Source: Clostridia bacterium
GTDB taxonomy: Bacteria > Bacillota > Clostridia > Christensenellales > UBA1242
Length of the DNA: 19,794 nucleotides
Assembly: GCA_016297915.1 (NCBI GenBank)
Contig: JAEDFU010000018.1
Location: 1 to 19,794, forward strand
Reading direction: 5' to 3'
Position numbers and translations under genes: made by a program. Below the pieces are notes generated by a model. That model did not search any database and was not told the DNA's origin. It was given only the letters and a program-made list of their open reading frames with translations. Positions 1-6,833 of the stretch are shown piece by piece (positions within the stretch are counted from its first letter, which is position 1; each line of letters starts with the position of its first letter).

Positions 1-16
1 AAAAATAGGGCTTAAT

Positions 17-200
17 TTGGAATGGCGGAGACGGAGATTCGTATTAAAGCGAAGCGAAATTGTCGGGTGGCAGTGAAAACTGACGGGGACCCGACTACAC
101 TCGGTGCGAGAGTTCGCTATGACAAAGTCATAGAGCAGACAAAGTCTGCAAATCTCTCCGTCGAGCCAAGTACAAAAAAGCCCCAAAAATGGGGCTAAAA
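17..200 (-). repeat. tRNA-Ser 3'-end-anchored structured repeat unit, ~184 bp
   Basis: The 21 nt at 17-37 match 201-221 exactly, which is the end of tRNA-Ser plus 6 nt beyond CCA; a further ATTCG is shared after a 2-nt gap. The repeat distance is 184 bp. Between the copies the + strand shows an outer stem GACGGAGA (30-37)/TCTCCGTC (155-162) with GGC (24-26)/GCC (165-167). Inside lie GTCGGGT (62-68)/ACCCGAC (89-95) enclosing CAGT-gaaa-ACTG, CTCG (100-103)/CGAG (107-110), CTATGAC-aaa-GTCATAG (117-133) and GCAGAC-aaa-GTCTGC (135-149). Positions 1-16 resemble the start of another terminator (AGGGCT beside an A-run), so a further unit may lie left of the window. No ORF is credible here. It could be an RNA gene, a recombination site or a small mobile element. 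Confidence 0.75.
174..200 (-). terminator. Intrinsic terminator after tRNA-Ser
   Basis: AGCCCCA (179-185) pairs with TGGGGCT (190-196) around an AAAA loop. On the minus strand the hairpin is followed by a T-run (complement of 174-179). It lies just past the tRNA CCA and forms the first block of the downstream repeat unit. Confidence 0.8.
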
Positions 201-206
201 TTGGAA

Positions 207-297
207 TGGCGGAGACGGAGAGATTCGAACTCTCGTGCCGATTACTCGACAAACGCATTTCGAGTGCGTCCCGGTAAGACCACTTCGGTACATCTCC
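207..297 (-). tRNA. tRNA-Ser (anticodon CGA)
   Basis: Read on the minus strand, this 91-nt segment has a GGAGATG acceptor start, a DNA-encoded CCA end and a T-arm containing GTTCGAATC. The anticodon stem ACGCA/TGCGT closes the loop CTCGAAA, giving anticodon CGA (reads UCG). A long variable arm (around GTCGAGTAATCGGCAC) is the class II hallmark of tRNA-Ser. A promoter lies upstream and an intrinsic terminator follows at 179-196. Its 3' end is duplicated 184 bp further downstream (17-37), at the far side of a structured unit. Confidence 0.95.
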
Positions 298-308
298 AAA
301 ACACACAT

Positions 309-337
309 AGTTTAACACGAAAATTGCTGTTTGTAAA
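309..337 (-). promoter_or_regulatory. Promoter of tRNA-Ser
   Basis: On the minus strand a TTTACA -35 (332-337) and a TAAACT -10 (309-314) are separated by 17 nt. The -10 ends about 12 nt before the mature tRNA 5' end, which suits a vegetative promoter with a short leader. Confidence 0.55.
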
Positions 338-450
338 GTTTATTTTATCAAAAATACTGACAATAATTTGAGTTGTAATTCATCTCCACATTTTTCCAAA
401 TTTGAGTGATAAATTTAAATATTTTGTTATGATAATTTCGTTTTATCTGA

Positions 451-480
451 TACAATATCAAATAATCTACGGAGGTGACT
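451..480 (+). promoter_or_regulatory. Extended -10 promoter and RBS for the MazG-like gene
   Basis: TACAAT (451-456) is preceded by TGA (448-450), an extended -10 pattern; no good -35 is visible. A strong Shine-Dalgarno GGAGGTGA (471-478) sets the start codon at 483 rather than the longer in-frame reading from 402. Confidence 0.45.
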
Positions 481-482
481 AT

Positions 483-794
483 ATGCAAAATAAAGTTAAA
501 GAATTTAATAGTAAGCTTACATGTTGCAAAAAGCCAATGCCAGTTTGTGCAAGATTACTAGATATTTCAAGCGAACTAGGGGAACTTCAAAAAGAATATC
601 TTAAGGCCTCATCTTATGGAACAAAAGAATTTAAAAATAATTCGGATTTTGAAATGGAATTTGGAGATGTTTTGTACTCTCTTATGTGCCTTGCTAACGA
701 ATGCGGTTTGAATGCTCATACTGCTTTGGAAAAAGCATTAGAAAAATACTCAAAAAGAGTAAAAAACAATAATAGCTTGGGAAGCGGTAGATAA
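483..794 (+). CDS. MazG-like nucleotide pyrophosphohydrolase
   Basis: This 103-residue protein is likely a small all-alpha NTP pyrophosphohydrolase that hydrolyses (d)NTPs to NMP and PPi, a house-cleaning role typical of the MazG/dUTPase-like fold. The metal-binding pattern is visible: ELGE at residues 31-34 in a helix ending ELQKEYL, then EFGD at 59-62 in EMEFGDVLYSLMCLANECG. This matches the ExxE...ExxD signature. The length suits the single-domain members, not full MazG. The start at 483 follows a strong GGAGGTGA site; the 27 extra residues from 402 have no ribosome-binding site. It is monocistronic and its stop codon abuts the stop of the convergent SIMPL gene. The exact substrate cannot be told from sequence. 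Confidence 0.8.
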   Translation: MQNKVKEFNSKLTCCKKPMPVCARLLDISSELGELQKEYLKASSYGTKEFKNNSDFEMEFGDVLYSLMCLANECGLNAHTALEKALEKYSKRVKNNNSLGSGR

Positions 795-1487
795 TTATCC
801 AATTACAAATTCAACATTGACCCTTGCGGAAATCTCGAGAGGGGTGAGATTGTCTGTTTCCAAAAATTCTGGGTTGTATTCTCTATATAGTGTAACAGGG
901 TAGTAGTTCTCAATCTCCTCAATTTTGCAAAGTTTTACATTACTTGTTGGATACAGCCTATGTGCCCTCTCTAAGGCATTTTTTTGTGCAAGTAACATTG
1001 CTTGCTCGTAGTAAGTGTCATAGTTTGTGCTTGAATAACAAATGTTTGTAACCTTGATATAAACACTCTGAAAAGTTCCCAAAATGTCATTTAGGCTCTC
1101 TAAATCATGTGCTACAAAAGATATATTTGCATAAGTTTTGAATGCATTTTCGCCATAATTGTCGATTGGATATGTGTAACTATTATTATTTTTGATGTCC
1201 AACTCATTAATCCCAAGACTGACCAGATGTTCTTTGACATTTTTGCCAAGTTGAACACAATTTTTTTGGCTTTGTTCTTTGTTTAAATCTACAAATTCAA
1301 TACTGATAGACACCTCGGCTTGGTCTGGCAAAACTTCAACTTGTCCGGTGCTTACTAATTCTAATTCAAAAGAATTGCTGGCAAGTTCGCCTTTTGCCAA
1401 AACCAAACAATGAGGATTTGAACTAAACAAACTAACCACAAGAAGAACGCAGATTGTTATTAATATTTTAGACTTGTATTTTGACAT
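795..1487 (-). CDS. Secreted SIMPL (DUF541) domain protein
   Basis: The product is 230 residues when started at 1487, where GGAGCG precedes ATG; the longer reading to 1589 lacks a ribosome-binding site. The N-terminus has a KYKSK charged start and a hydrophobic run (ILITICVLLVVSLF), a signal peptide or membrane anchor. The rest resembles the SIMPL family: an opening strand ELELVSTGQVEVLPDQAEV, a helix with many K/Q residues, a Tyr/Asn-rich central part (NNNSYTYPIDNYG), a second helix with AQKNALERA, and a C-terminal strand ISARVNVEFVIG. SIMPL proteins are exported and their biochemical role is poorly defined, so no reaction is assigned. It runs convergent to the MazG-like gene with no spacer and divergent from the membrane protein at 1597. 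Confidence 0.75.
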   Translation of the reverse strand: MSKYKSKILITICVLLVVSLFSSNPHCLVLAKGELASNSFELELVSTGQVEVLPDQAEVSISIEFVDLNKEQSQKNCVQLGKNVKEHLVSLGINELDIKNNNSYTYPIDNYGENAFKTYANISFVAHDLESLNDILGTFQSVYIKVTNICYSSTNYDTYYEQAMLLAQKNALERAHRLYPTSNVKLCKIEEIENYYPVTLYREYNPEFLETDNLTPLEISARVNVEFVIG

Positions 1488-1596
1488 AATTCGCTCCAAA
1501 AATTTTTTCTTATATTGTGCCAAATTCAATTTTTTATGTAAAATTTCCAAAATTTGTAAAAAATGCATGTAATTATCTTGGATTAACACTAAAAAG

Positions 1597-2184
1597 ATGA
1601 ATAAAAAATATAAAAATGTTCAAGAATATGCTATGTCAAAAATTATTCTCTTTGTATCTGCATTTGTGCCAATGTATATATTGTTTTTAATAAATTTAAT
1701 AGTAGAGATTATGAATAACAATCTAACTTGGAATGTTACAAATACATGTGTGCTTGTGGCTCTTATTATTCTGACGCTTATTGGTACAATTGGACTTTTG
1801 GTTATTCTCAAATTCAACCAAAAAACCTACAAAACCATAAAAGTTTTGAGCAAAAAAAATATAACCGACCAGCATTTTTTAAACTATTTTTCGTTGTTTG
1901 TGCTCTTAGCACTAACATTTGATTTGTCCAAACTATGCTTTGTAAGCGTGTTTGTAGTAATTCTTATTTTTATTGGAATTGTGTATATAAAAAATAATAT
2001 CTTTTATGTCAACCCACTTCTCAATATATTGGGTTATAGCTTTTATGACATCGAATACACTGATGGAAGTGATGAGCCCACACAATTGAGAATTTTCTTT
2101 AAGGGCACGCTAGATATCTCCAAACAAAAGTACGAACTTTGCGTTTCGAATAGAAACTTAAATTTTCTTAGAAAAAAGAACTAA
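1597..2184 (+). CDS. Four-helix membrane protein of unknown function
   Basis: I do not recognise this 195-residue protein. It has four likely membrane helices (about residues 14-37, 47-71, 95-110 and 113-131), with basic stretches KFNQKTYKTIKVLSKK and YIKNN placing loops inside. A soluble C-terminal tail of about 60 residues follows, starting NPLLNILGYSFYDIEY and ending with a basic RNLNFLRKKN. Four helices plus a short cytosolic beta-rich tail recall the topology of membrane components in some defence loci such as KwaA, but no partner gene is adjacent, so this is only an analogy. The start has no clear Shine-Dalgarno site; Met13 is an alternative. A long inverted repeat with a T-run follows the gene. 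Confidence 0.6.
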   Translation: MNKKYKNVQEYAMSKIILFVSAFVPMYILFLINLIVEIMNNNLTWNVTNTCVLVALIILTLIGTIGLLVILKFNQKTYKTIKVLSKKNITDQHFLNYFSLFVLLALTFDLSKLCFVSVFVVILIFIGIVYIKNNIFYVNPLLNILGYSFYDIEYTDGSDEPTQLRIFFKGTLDISKQKYELCVSNRNLNFLRKKN

Positions 2185-2185
2185 G

Positions 2186-2263
2186 TTACACTTTACTTTT
2201 TTGTCTATTTTGATAACATAAACATAAGGTTATTACATAGATAAATTAAAGTGTAATTTTTTT
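2186..2263 (+). terminator. Long inverted repeat with T-run, possible terminator
   Basis: TTACACTTTA (2186-2195) is perfectly complementary to TAAAGTGTAA (2247-2256), and a run of seven T follows. The 51-nt loop holds a small nested pairing (ATAAC/GTTAT) and a weak promoter-like pair (TTGATA at 2210-2215, TTACAT at 2233-2238). It could end transcription of the membrane protein gene or act as a leader element for the lipoprotein gene, whose AGGAGG starts 7 nt after the T-run. Confidence 0.45.
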
Positions 2264-2283
2264 GTTGCCTAGGAGGATAAAAA

Positions 2284-2751
2284 ATGACTAAGAAAAGAAC
2301 TATAATGTCATTTGTTTTGGCTATCTGCCTATTTGTTCCTGCAATTTTTTTGCTTTCGGCATGTGGTGGCGATGACAAAGGCGGAAATACCAAAGGACAT
2401 GTACATAGCTATGTGTGCGAAGTTTCTACTGATGCATATCTTGCGTCTAGTGCTACTTGCACACAAAAATCCAAATACTATTACTCTTGTGGAGAAAAGA
2501 GTGACCAAACATTTGATTATGGCGATGCGCTAGGCCATATTGGAGGGACTGCTAGTTGCAATGTTCTTGCGGTTTGTACTCGCTGTAATGAGTCTTATGG
2601 TGAGTATGCTGAGCATAGCTTTGATAACGGCTTAGTTTCGGTAGAACCAACCTGCACACAGGGGGGGGTATTTACAAAAACTTGTACAGTGTGTGGAAAA
2701 AAAGATAACACACCTCTTCCTGCTTCTCACAAAGGTGGTTTGATATTATAA
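2284..2751 (+). CDS. Short Cys-rich surface lipoprotein, possibly truncated
   Basis: This 155-residue protein follows a perfect AGGAGG (2271-2276). It begins with a signal peptide ending in the lipobox LLSAC, lipidated Cys27, then a Gly/Asp-rich linker. The body carries degenerate Cys-rich repeats common in large clostridial surface proteins: SATCTQKSKYYYSC...GDALGH, then GGTASCNVLAVCTRCNESYGEYAEH, then PTCTQGGVFTKTCTVCGKK...LPASH. The CxxC pairs suggest small metal- or disulfide-stabilised modules. The protein stops after LPASHKGGLIL, where the repeat would normally begin again with a GGxAxC segment, so it may be a truncated member. A run of eight G (2661-2668) lies inside the last repeat in the frame that fits the consensus; slippage there would truncate the protein. 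Its function is unknown. Confidence 0.7.
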   Translation: MTKKRTIMSFVLAICLFVPAIFLLSACGGDDKGGNTKGHVHSYVCEVSTDAYLASSATCTQKSKYYYSCGEKSDQTFDYGDALGHIGGTASCNVLAVCTRCNESYGEYAEHSFDNGLVSVEPTCTQGGVFTKTCTVCGKKDNTPLPASHKGGLIL

Positions 2752-2828
2752 TTATTATTTGTTGGCAATTCTTACAAATATCCCTTTGGATTGCTTGTCT
2801 ATTACTTACTAAATTTTATCTATAAAAT

Positions 2829-2864
2829 AAAAAAAGTCATGGAGTATCCATGACTTTTTTTTTT
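2829..2864. terminator. Bidirectional intrinsic terminator
   Basis: GTCATGGA (2836-2843) and TCCATGAC (2847-2854) form a perfect stem with a 3-nt loop. It is flanked by seven A on the left and ten T on the right, so it works on both strands. It ends the plus-strand lipoprotein gene and the minus-strand deoB-deoD operon. Confidence 0.9.
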
Positions 2865-2963
2865 GCTGTATAATTTTAATAAATTTATAAGTTTTAATAA
2901 TGCAAATTAGTATATAATTAATTTTTTATATGCAAAATTGCTTGAGGTTGAGACATCAAAATA

Positions 2964-3668
2964 TCAATAACTCACTGCAATTTCAAGACTTAGTTTAATC
3001 ATGTCCAGGAATGAATTTTGTCTCTCTTCGCTGGTGGTTTCCTCGTCAGTTATTAGGTTATTTGAAACAGTGCAAATGCAAAGAGCGTCTTTGTGTAGTC
3101 TTTCGGCATTGAGATACAGTGCGGCACTCTCCATTTCGACACCGAGGAGATTTTTTTCTAGAGATAATTTGATTTCGTCCTCGTCTGTATAAAATGTGTC
3201 TGAGCACAAAACATCTCCAATGTTATATTTGTATCCTAGTGTATCTGCTATAGAAACTGCACGAGACAAGAGTTCCTTTGAGCCATTTATGTAGTCTGCT
3301 CCAAAATCTATATAAAAATTATTGTAGTTTGTCTTGGTGTAGGTTCTATCTGCCAAAATTAAACTCTTGAGTGGGATATTTTTGTTCATAGCACCAATAG
3401 ATCCGACTCTAATTATTCTGTCTACATCATAGAACTTAAATAGTTCATAACTATATATTCCCATTGAGGGGTTGCCCATGCCACTTGCCATAACGGTGAC
3501 TAATTTGCCATTGTAGTAGCCTGTGTAGCCTTGTACTCCTCGGACATTGTTGACAAGTTTGTAGTCTGTGAGGAACTTTTCGGCTATTAATTTGCTTCGG
3601 AGTGGGTCTCCAGGCATTATAACTGTCTTTGCAATTTCATTTATATTTGCTGAATTATGTGCTGTCAT
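2964..3668 (-). CDS. deoD: Purine nucleoside phosphorylase, DeoD type
   Basis: This 234-residue enzyme should split purine (deoxy)nucleosides with phosphate into base and (deoxy)ribose-1-phosphate. Conserved elements: His4 near the N-terminus, MPGDPLRSK with Gly20 and Arg24, Arg43, GMGNPS (63-68), RVGS (87-90), GVEMES (176-181), and TTSEERQ with Arg216. Phosphate- and sugar-binding residues of the hexameric family are therefore present. The odd point is the catalytic segment: the family normally reads VSDHI, with Asp204 of the E. coli enzyme protonating the purine N7, but here it reads VSNNLIT, so Asp is Asn203. That change would be expected to disfavour adenosine-type 6-aminopurines and favour 6-oxopurines. 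It starts with AGGAGA before ATG, 12 nt after deoB, in one operon; deoB handles the sugar phosphate it releases. Confidence 0.92.
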   Translation of the reverse strand: MTAHNSANINEIAKTVIMPGDPLRSKLIAEKFLTDYKLVNNVRGVQGYTGYYNGKLVTVMASGMGNPSMGIYSYELFKFYDVDRIIRVGSIGAMNKNIPLKSLILADRTYTKTNYNNFYIDFGADYINGSKELLSRAVSIADTLGYKYNIGDVLCSDTFYTDEDEIKLSLEKNLLGVEMESAALYLNAERLHKDALCICTVSNNLITDEETTSEERQNSFLDMIKLSLEIAVSY

Positions 3669-3680
3669 ATATTCTCCTGA

Positions 3681-4841
3681 TTATTTGAGTTTTCTAAATA
3701 TACTATCTTCGTGGGTTTCTATTCCAAACAAATCCAAAATAGATTTGTTGATGATATCAAAACCTAGTATTGTGCCAAAATTAATATTGTTTTTGAGTTT
3801 TTTGCCATAGATTACAAGCGGAACATATTCACGACTATGGTCTGTACTTGGTGTAGTTGGGTCACAGCCGTGGTCTCCTGTGATAAGTAGTATATCGTCA
3901 TCGTCCAAATTTTCTACAATCTCTGGAATGTGCTCGTCAATTTCTTTGAGTGCGTCGGCATATCCTACATAATTGTTTCGGTGACCATAGAGCATGTCTG
4001 TATCATTGAGGTTTGCAAATACCAGACCATTTATATCACGGCGTTTGGTAGTCTCAATAATTGCGTGTAAGCCATCATGGTTATTCTTGGTATGATTGCT
4101 CTCGGATATTCCTCTAAAGTTAAATATATCCTCAATCTTGCCAATGCAAACTGTGTCAAACTTGTTTGCATTTAGTTTGTCAATAAGTGTTAGTGCTGGA
4201 GGATTTAGAGCATAGTCTTTTCGAGCCTCTAGTCTATAAAACTCGCCTTTGTCGTTGGTTGCAAATGGTCTAGCGATAACTCTTCCAAAATTATATTTGC
4301 TATCAGGGCCAAAGATGTCTCTTACTTTTTGGCAAAGTTCGTATAATTTTTCTAGCGGATACACATCTATATGTGTTGCAATTTGGAATACTGAGTCAGC
4401 AGATGTATATGCTATAGGCTTGTGCGTTCTTAGATGTTCGTCGCCTAGTTCTTTGATAATCTCAGTGCCAGATGCTACTTTGTTGCCCAAAAACTCTACC
4501 CCAAGTTTTTCCTTGAGCAAGTCAAGTAGTCCTTGGTCAAAGCCGTTTGGGAATGTTGGATATGGATTTTTTAGTACTAATCCACACATTTCATAATGTC
4601 CTGCTGTTGTGTCTTTGGCAAAAGTCTTTTCTTGAAGTCTAGCAAAACTGCCTACAACTTGCTCATGTTCAAGATTTACTCCGTCAATACTATTAAGACC
4701 AAGTCTTGCTAGATTGTTTAGCTTTACACCAGTTTTTTTGTAAGTATTTAGATAAGTATTACTGCCCTCGTCGCCAAATTGGTTGGCATCAGGCATCTCG
4801 CCTATTCCAAAACTATCTATTACAATTAGTTCTACTTTCAT
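3681..4841 (-). CDS. deoB: Phosphopentomutase
   Basis: This 386-residue protein interconverts (deoxy)ribose-1-phosphate and (deoxy)ribose-5-phosphate, linking nucleoside breakdown to central metabolism. It belongs to the alkaline-phosphatase superfamily. It opens with IVIDSFGIGEMPDA (metal-binding Asp9), carries the phosphorylated-threonine motif KDTTAGHYE (76-84), TSADSVFQIATH, and near the C-terminus ITGDHGCDPTTPSTDHSREY with the Asp/His metal ligands. The length is usual for bacterial DeoB. The start at 4841 follows GGAGATAAT; the upstream in-frame stretch to 5000 is Asn/Lys-rich intergenic sequence without homology or a ribosome-binding site. It is the first gene of a deoB-deoD operon. 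A small dyad GTGAT-N6-ATCAC at 4885-4900 in its upstream region could be an operator. Confidence 0.95.
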   Translation of the reverse strand: MKVELIVIDSFGIGEMPDANQFGDEGSNTYLNTYKKTGVKLNNLARLGLNSIDGVNLEHEQVVGSFARLQEKTFAKDTTAGHYEMCGLVLKNPYPTFPNGFDQGLLDLLKEKLGVEFLGNKVASGTEIIKELGDEHLRTHKPIAYTSADSVFQIATHIDVYPLEKLYELCQKVRDIFGPDSKYNFGRVIARPFATNDKGEFYRLEARKDYALNPPALTLIDKLNANKFDTVCIGKIEDIFNFRGISESNHTKNNHDGLHAIIETTKRRDINGLVFANLNDTDMLYGHRNNYVGYADALKEIDEHIPEIVENLDDDDILLITGDHGCDPTTPSTDHSREYVPLVIYGKKLKNNINFGTILGFDIINKSILDLFGIETHEDSIFRKLK

Positions 4842-4884
4842 ATTATCTCCATGTATATCTATACTATTATTAATCTCCAAATTT

Positions 4885-4900
4885 GTGATCTTACAATCAC
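4885..4900. promoter_or_regulatory. Small dyad upstream of deoB-deoD, possible operator
   Basis: GTGAT (4885-4889) and ATCAC (4896-4900) form a 5-6-5 inverted repeat. On the minus strand it overlaps a TTGTAA -35-like hexamer that stands about 18 nt before a TAATAA -10-like sequence. It is the only clear dyad in the 273-nt gap between the divergent deoB and SPOCS genes. Confidence 0.25.
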
Positions 4901-5052
4901 TGATTAGTAAACTTATTTTGGTATATCCAAATAGTAAATTTTTACTTTTGTTATTTCCGATTTGGAGCGGATACAAATTAATACATCTAAATTGTAACAT
5001 AATAAATGGATTTACAAAAATAAAATTTGTTTTTTTGCAAAAATTGTTTATT

Positions 5053-5109
5053 TTGTCATATTTGAAATTGCTGGCTAGTATACTATATCAGAATTAAAAA
5101 ATCAGGGGG
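5053..5109 (+). promoter_or_regulatory. Promoter and RBS of the SPOCS/LysM gene
   Basis: TTGTCA (5053-5058) and TAGTAT (5076-5081) are spaced 17 nt apart, a vegetative-type arrangement. A G-rich ribosome-binding site (GGGGG, 5105-5109) precedes the ATG at 5115. A sporulation sigma factor site cannot be excluded by eye. Confidence 0.35.
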
Positions 5110-5114
5110 TTGAA

Positions 5115-6635
5115 ATGGTGTTTGAGCCAAATTTTACAAAGGTTGTGAGTAGTGTTAGAAAAAATATTGGCATTACACAATCTATAATTGAATTAAAGTT
5201 GCCAACCAATGAAGAAGTTATTGACGCTATTTATTCTGTAAGTGCCAAGTCAACTATTGTGTCAGCGGAAGTTGCAGGAAACGATATTAACTTTGTAGGT
5301 CTTATAGATTTTCAGGCAATGTATGAGAGTCTTGGTATGTCTGCTCTTGACTATAGTGCTGAGTTCAAAGACAAGTTTACAGCAGATGCAGAGATTAATG
5401 GAGAAGTTGTGCTAACCTCAAATGTTGTCGATGTAACAAGTTCAATTGTATCGAGTGGCATCAAGGTTGTTGCAATTGTCGAAATCTCTATTGACCAAAT
5501 TGAGAGCAGAGACCTAAATGTTTTGACAGGTGTAAATTCCGACAATGCATATTTGTCTTATAAGGATATTGAGTTTAATACATATCTTGGCAAAGCATAC
5601 GAGAAGTTTGATGTAACTGGTGAATTTGAAATCGGTGGTGCTACCAAGGTCTTGATGGTTACACCTAGTGCGTGTATATCTAATATTACTCCTAAGGATA
5701 ATTATGTTAGCGTCTCAGGACTTGTAAATGTTGATGTTTGCTACCAAACTGGAGATAACAATAGTGATATCAAATCTGACTTCCATTCGTTTGATTTTGA
5801 TTGGGATGTTGCATTAACTGGCATTACAGATATGTCATATGTTCAAAGCATGCTATCTATTATATTTAATGAAATCAAAGTCTCTACAATGTTGGATGAC
5901 GGCAAGGCTACAGTTAACCTAAATGTTCCACTTGCTTATACTGGCTATATATTTAACAAAACCACAATGCAAACTGTAGACGATGTTTATAGCAAAACTA
6001 ACTATCTATCAATCACAAACGAAAACTTTGATTCAATACAGGGTTATCCATGTGTTTGGTTCAAAGATACAATTAGTGGCGTCGCTAGTATAAATGAGAC
6101 CTCTCCATTTATTGATGACATATTGGGTGTGTGTACAAATAATATTGTACTTGCTAGCAGTAGAGTTGATGCAAACAAATTAATCATTGAGGGTGTTGCA
6201 AATGCAACAGTTGTATACTTTACCAAAGAGACCAACGCTGTAACATCCGTTCAAGTTGAGATGCCGTTCTCTGTTGAAGAAAAAGTTGAAGGCAGTGAGT
6301 CGTCGGTTGTAACCCTATGTCTATCTGATGTGACAGCTAGAAGCAAGCGTGGCAAAGAAATCGAAGTATCTGCAGAGCTTGGTGTATATAGTGATATGTA
6401 TGGTCAGACTATGATGTCTGTAATATCTGATGTGACAGTGGGTGACCAAAAACCACATGACGATTGTGCATTGTATATTTACATTGTCAAACCAGGTGAG
6501 ACAATTTGGGATGTTGCCAAGGATATGAGTGTTTCTGTAGACCTAATCATGGAGCAAAATCCGGATGTAACACTTCCTCTTGTCGGTGGTGAAAAGTTGG
6601 TCATCTATAATCCTTGTCTAGCTAATTTTAAATAA
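5115..6635 (+). CDS. SPOCS (DUF3794) and LysM domain protein, SipL-like
   Basis: The 506-residue product has repeated beta-rich SPOCS/DUF3794 segments over about residues 30-440 (for example VTGEFEIGGATKVLMVTPSACISNITPKDNYVSVSGLVNVDVCY). A C-terminal LysM domain follows from about 455 (YIYIVKPGETIWDVAKDMS...LIMEQNPDV...LVGGEKLVIYNP). This is the architecture of clostridial SipL, which binds the coat ATPase SpoIVA through LysM and recruits coat around the forespore. No signal peptide is seen, as expected for a mother-cell cytosolic coat factor. It stands alone between its own promoter and a strong terminator, next to the spoIIR-sleB-ypeB genes. The family assignment is firm; orthology to sipL is inference, since several SPOCS-LysM paralogues occur in clostridia. 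Confidence 0.85.
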   Translation: MVFEPNFTKVVSSVRKNIGITQSIIELKLPTNEEVIDAIYSVSAKSTIVSAEVAGNDINFVGLIDFQAMYESLGMSALDYSAEFKDKFTADAEINGEVVLTSNVVDVTSSIVSSGIKVVAIVEISIDQIESRDLNVLTGVNSDNAYLSYKDIEFNTYLGKAYEKFDVTGEFEIGGATKVLMVTPSACISNITPKDNYVSVSGLVNVDVCYQTGDNNSDIKSDFHSFDFDWDVALTGITDMSYVQSMLSIIFNEIKVSTMLDDGKATVNLNVPLAYTGYIFNKTTMQTVDDVYSKTNYLSITNENFDSIQGYPCVWFKDTISGVASINETSPFIDDILGVCTNNIVLASSRVDANKLIIEGVANATVVYFTKETNAVTSVQVEMPFSVEEKVEGSESSVVTLCLSDVTARSKRGKEIEVSAELGVYSDMYGQTMMSVISDVTVGDQKPHDDCALYIYIVKPGETIWDVAKDMSVSVDLIMEQNPDVTLPLVGGEKLVIYNPCLANFK

Positions 6636-6662
6636 TTGTACCCTATGGTTTTTTCAAAAAAG

Positions 6663-6693
6663 CAAAGCGCATATTTGTGCTTTGTTTTTTTTT
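6663..6693 (+). terminator. Intrinsic terminator after the SPOCS/LysM gene
   Basis: CAAAGCGCA (6663-6671) pairs with TGTGCTTTG (6676-6684), nine pairs including one G-T, around a TATT loop. Nine T follow directly. Confidence 0.9.
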
Positions 6694-6789
6694 GTGCGGT
6701 TGGATTGTTTGTTGGTTTTCTAACAAAGTAGCAAGCTAACTGGCAATATATGTTTTAAATAATATTAGTGATTGATTAATGCACACCCA

Positions 6790-6833
6790 TATATTATTTG
6801 ACACCAATCTATATGTAATTGACAAATAATATA
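6790..6833. promoter_or_regulatory. 11-bp perfect inverted repeat upstream of spoIIR
   Basis: TATATTATTTG (6790-6800) and CAAATAATATA (6823-6833) are perfect inverted repeats with a 22-nt spacer. Two TTGACA hexamers (6798-6803, 6819-6824) overlap the arms, yet neither has a -10 at normal spacing. It lies in the 236-nt gap before spoIIR and may be a regulator site or a leader/cruciform structure. Confidence 0.4.

Noticed and set aside
189..371. Plus-strand reading frame of 60 codons
   Set aside because: It runs across the tRNA-Ser gene and its promoter on the opposite strand and has no ribosome-binding site.
3001..3192. Plus-strand frames inside deoD and deoB (for example 3568-3810, 4249-4596)
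   Set aside because: They are antisense shadows of well-conserved enzymes.
4842..5000. 53-residue N-terminal extension of DeoB
   Set aside because: The conserved DeoB start MKVELIVIDS follows a good GGAG site at 4841; the extension is intergenic in character.
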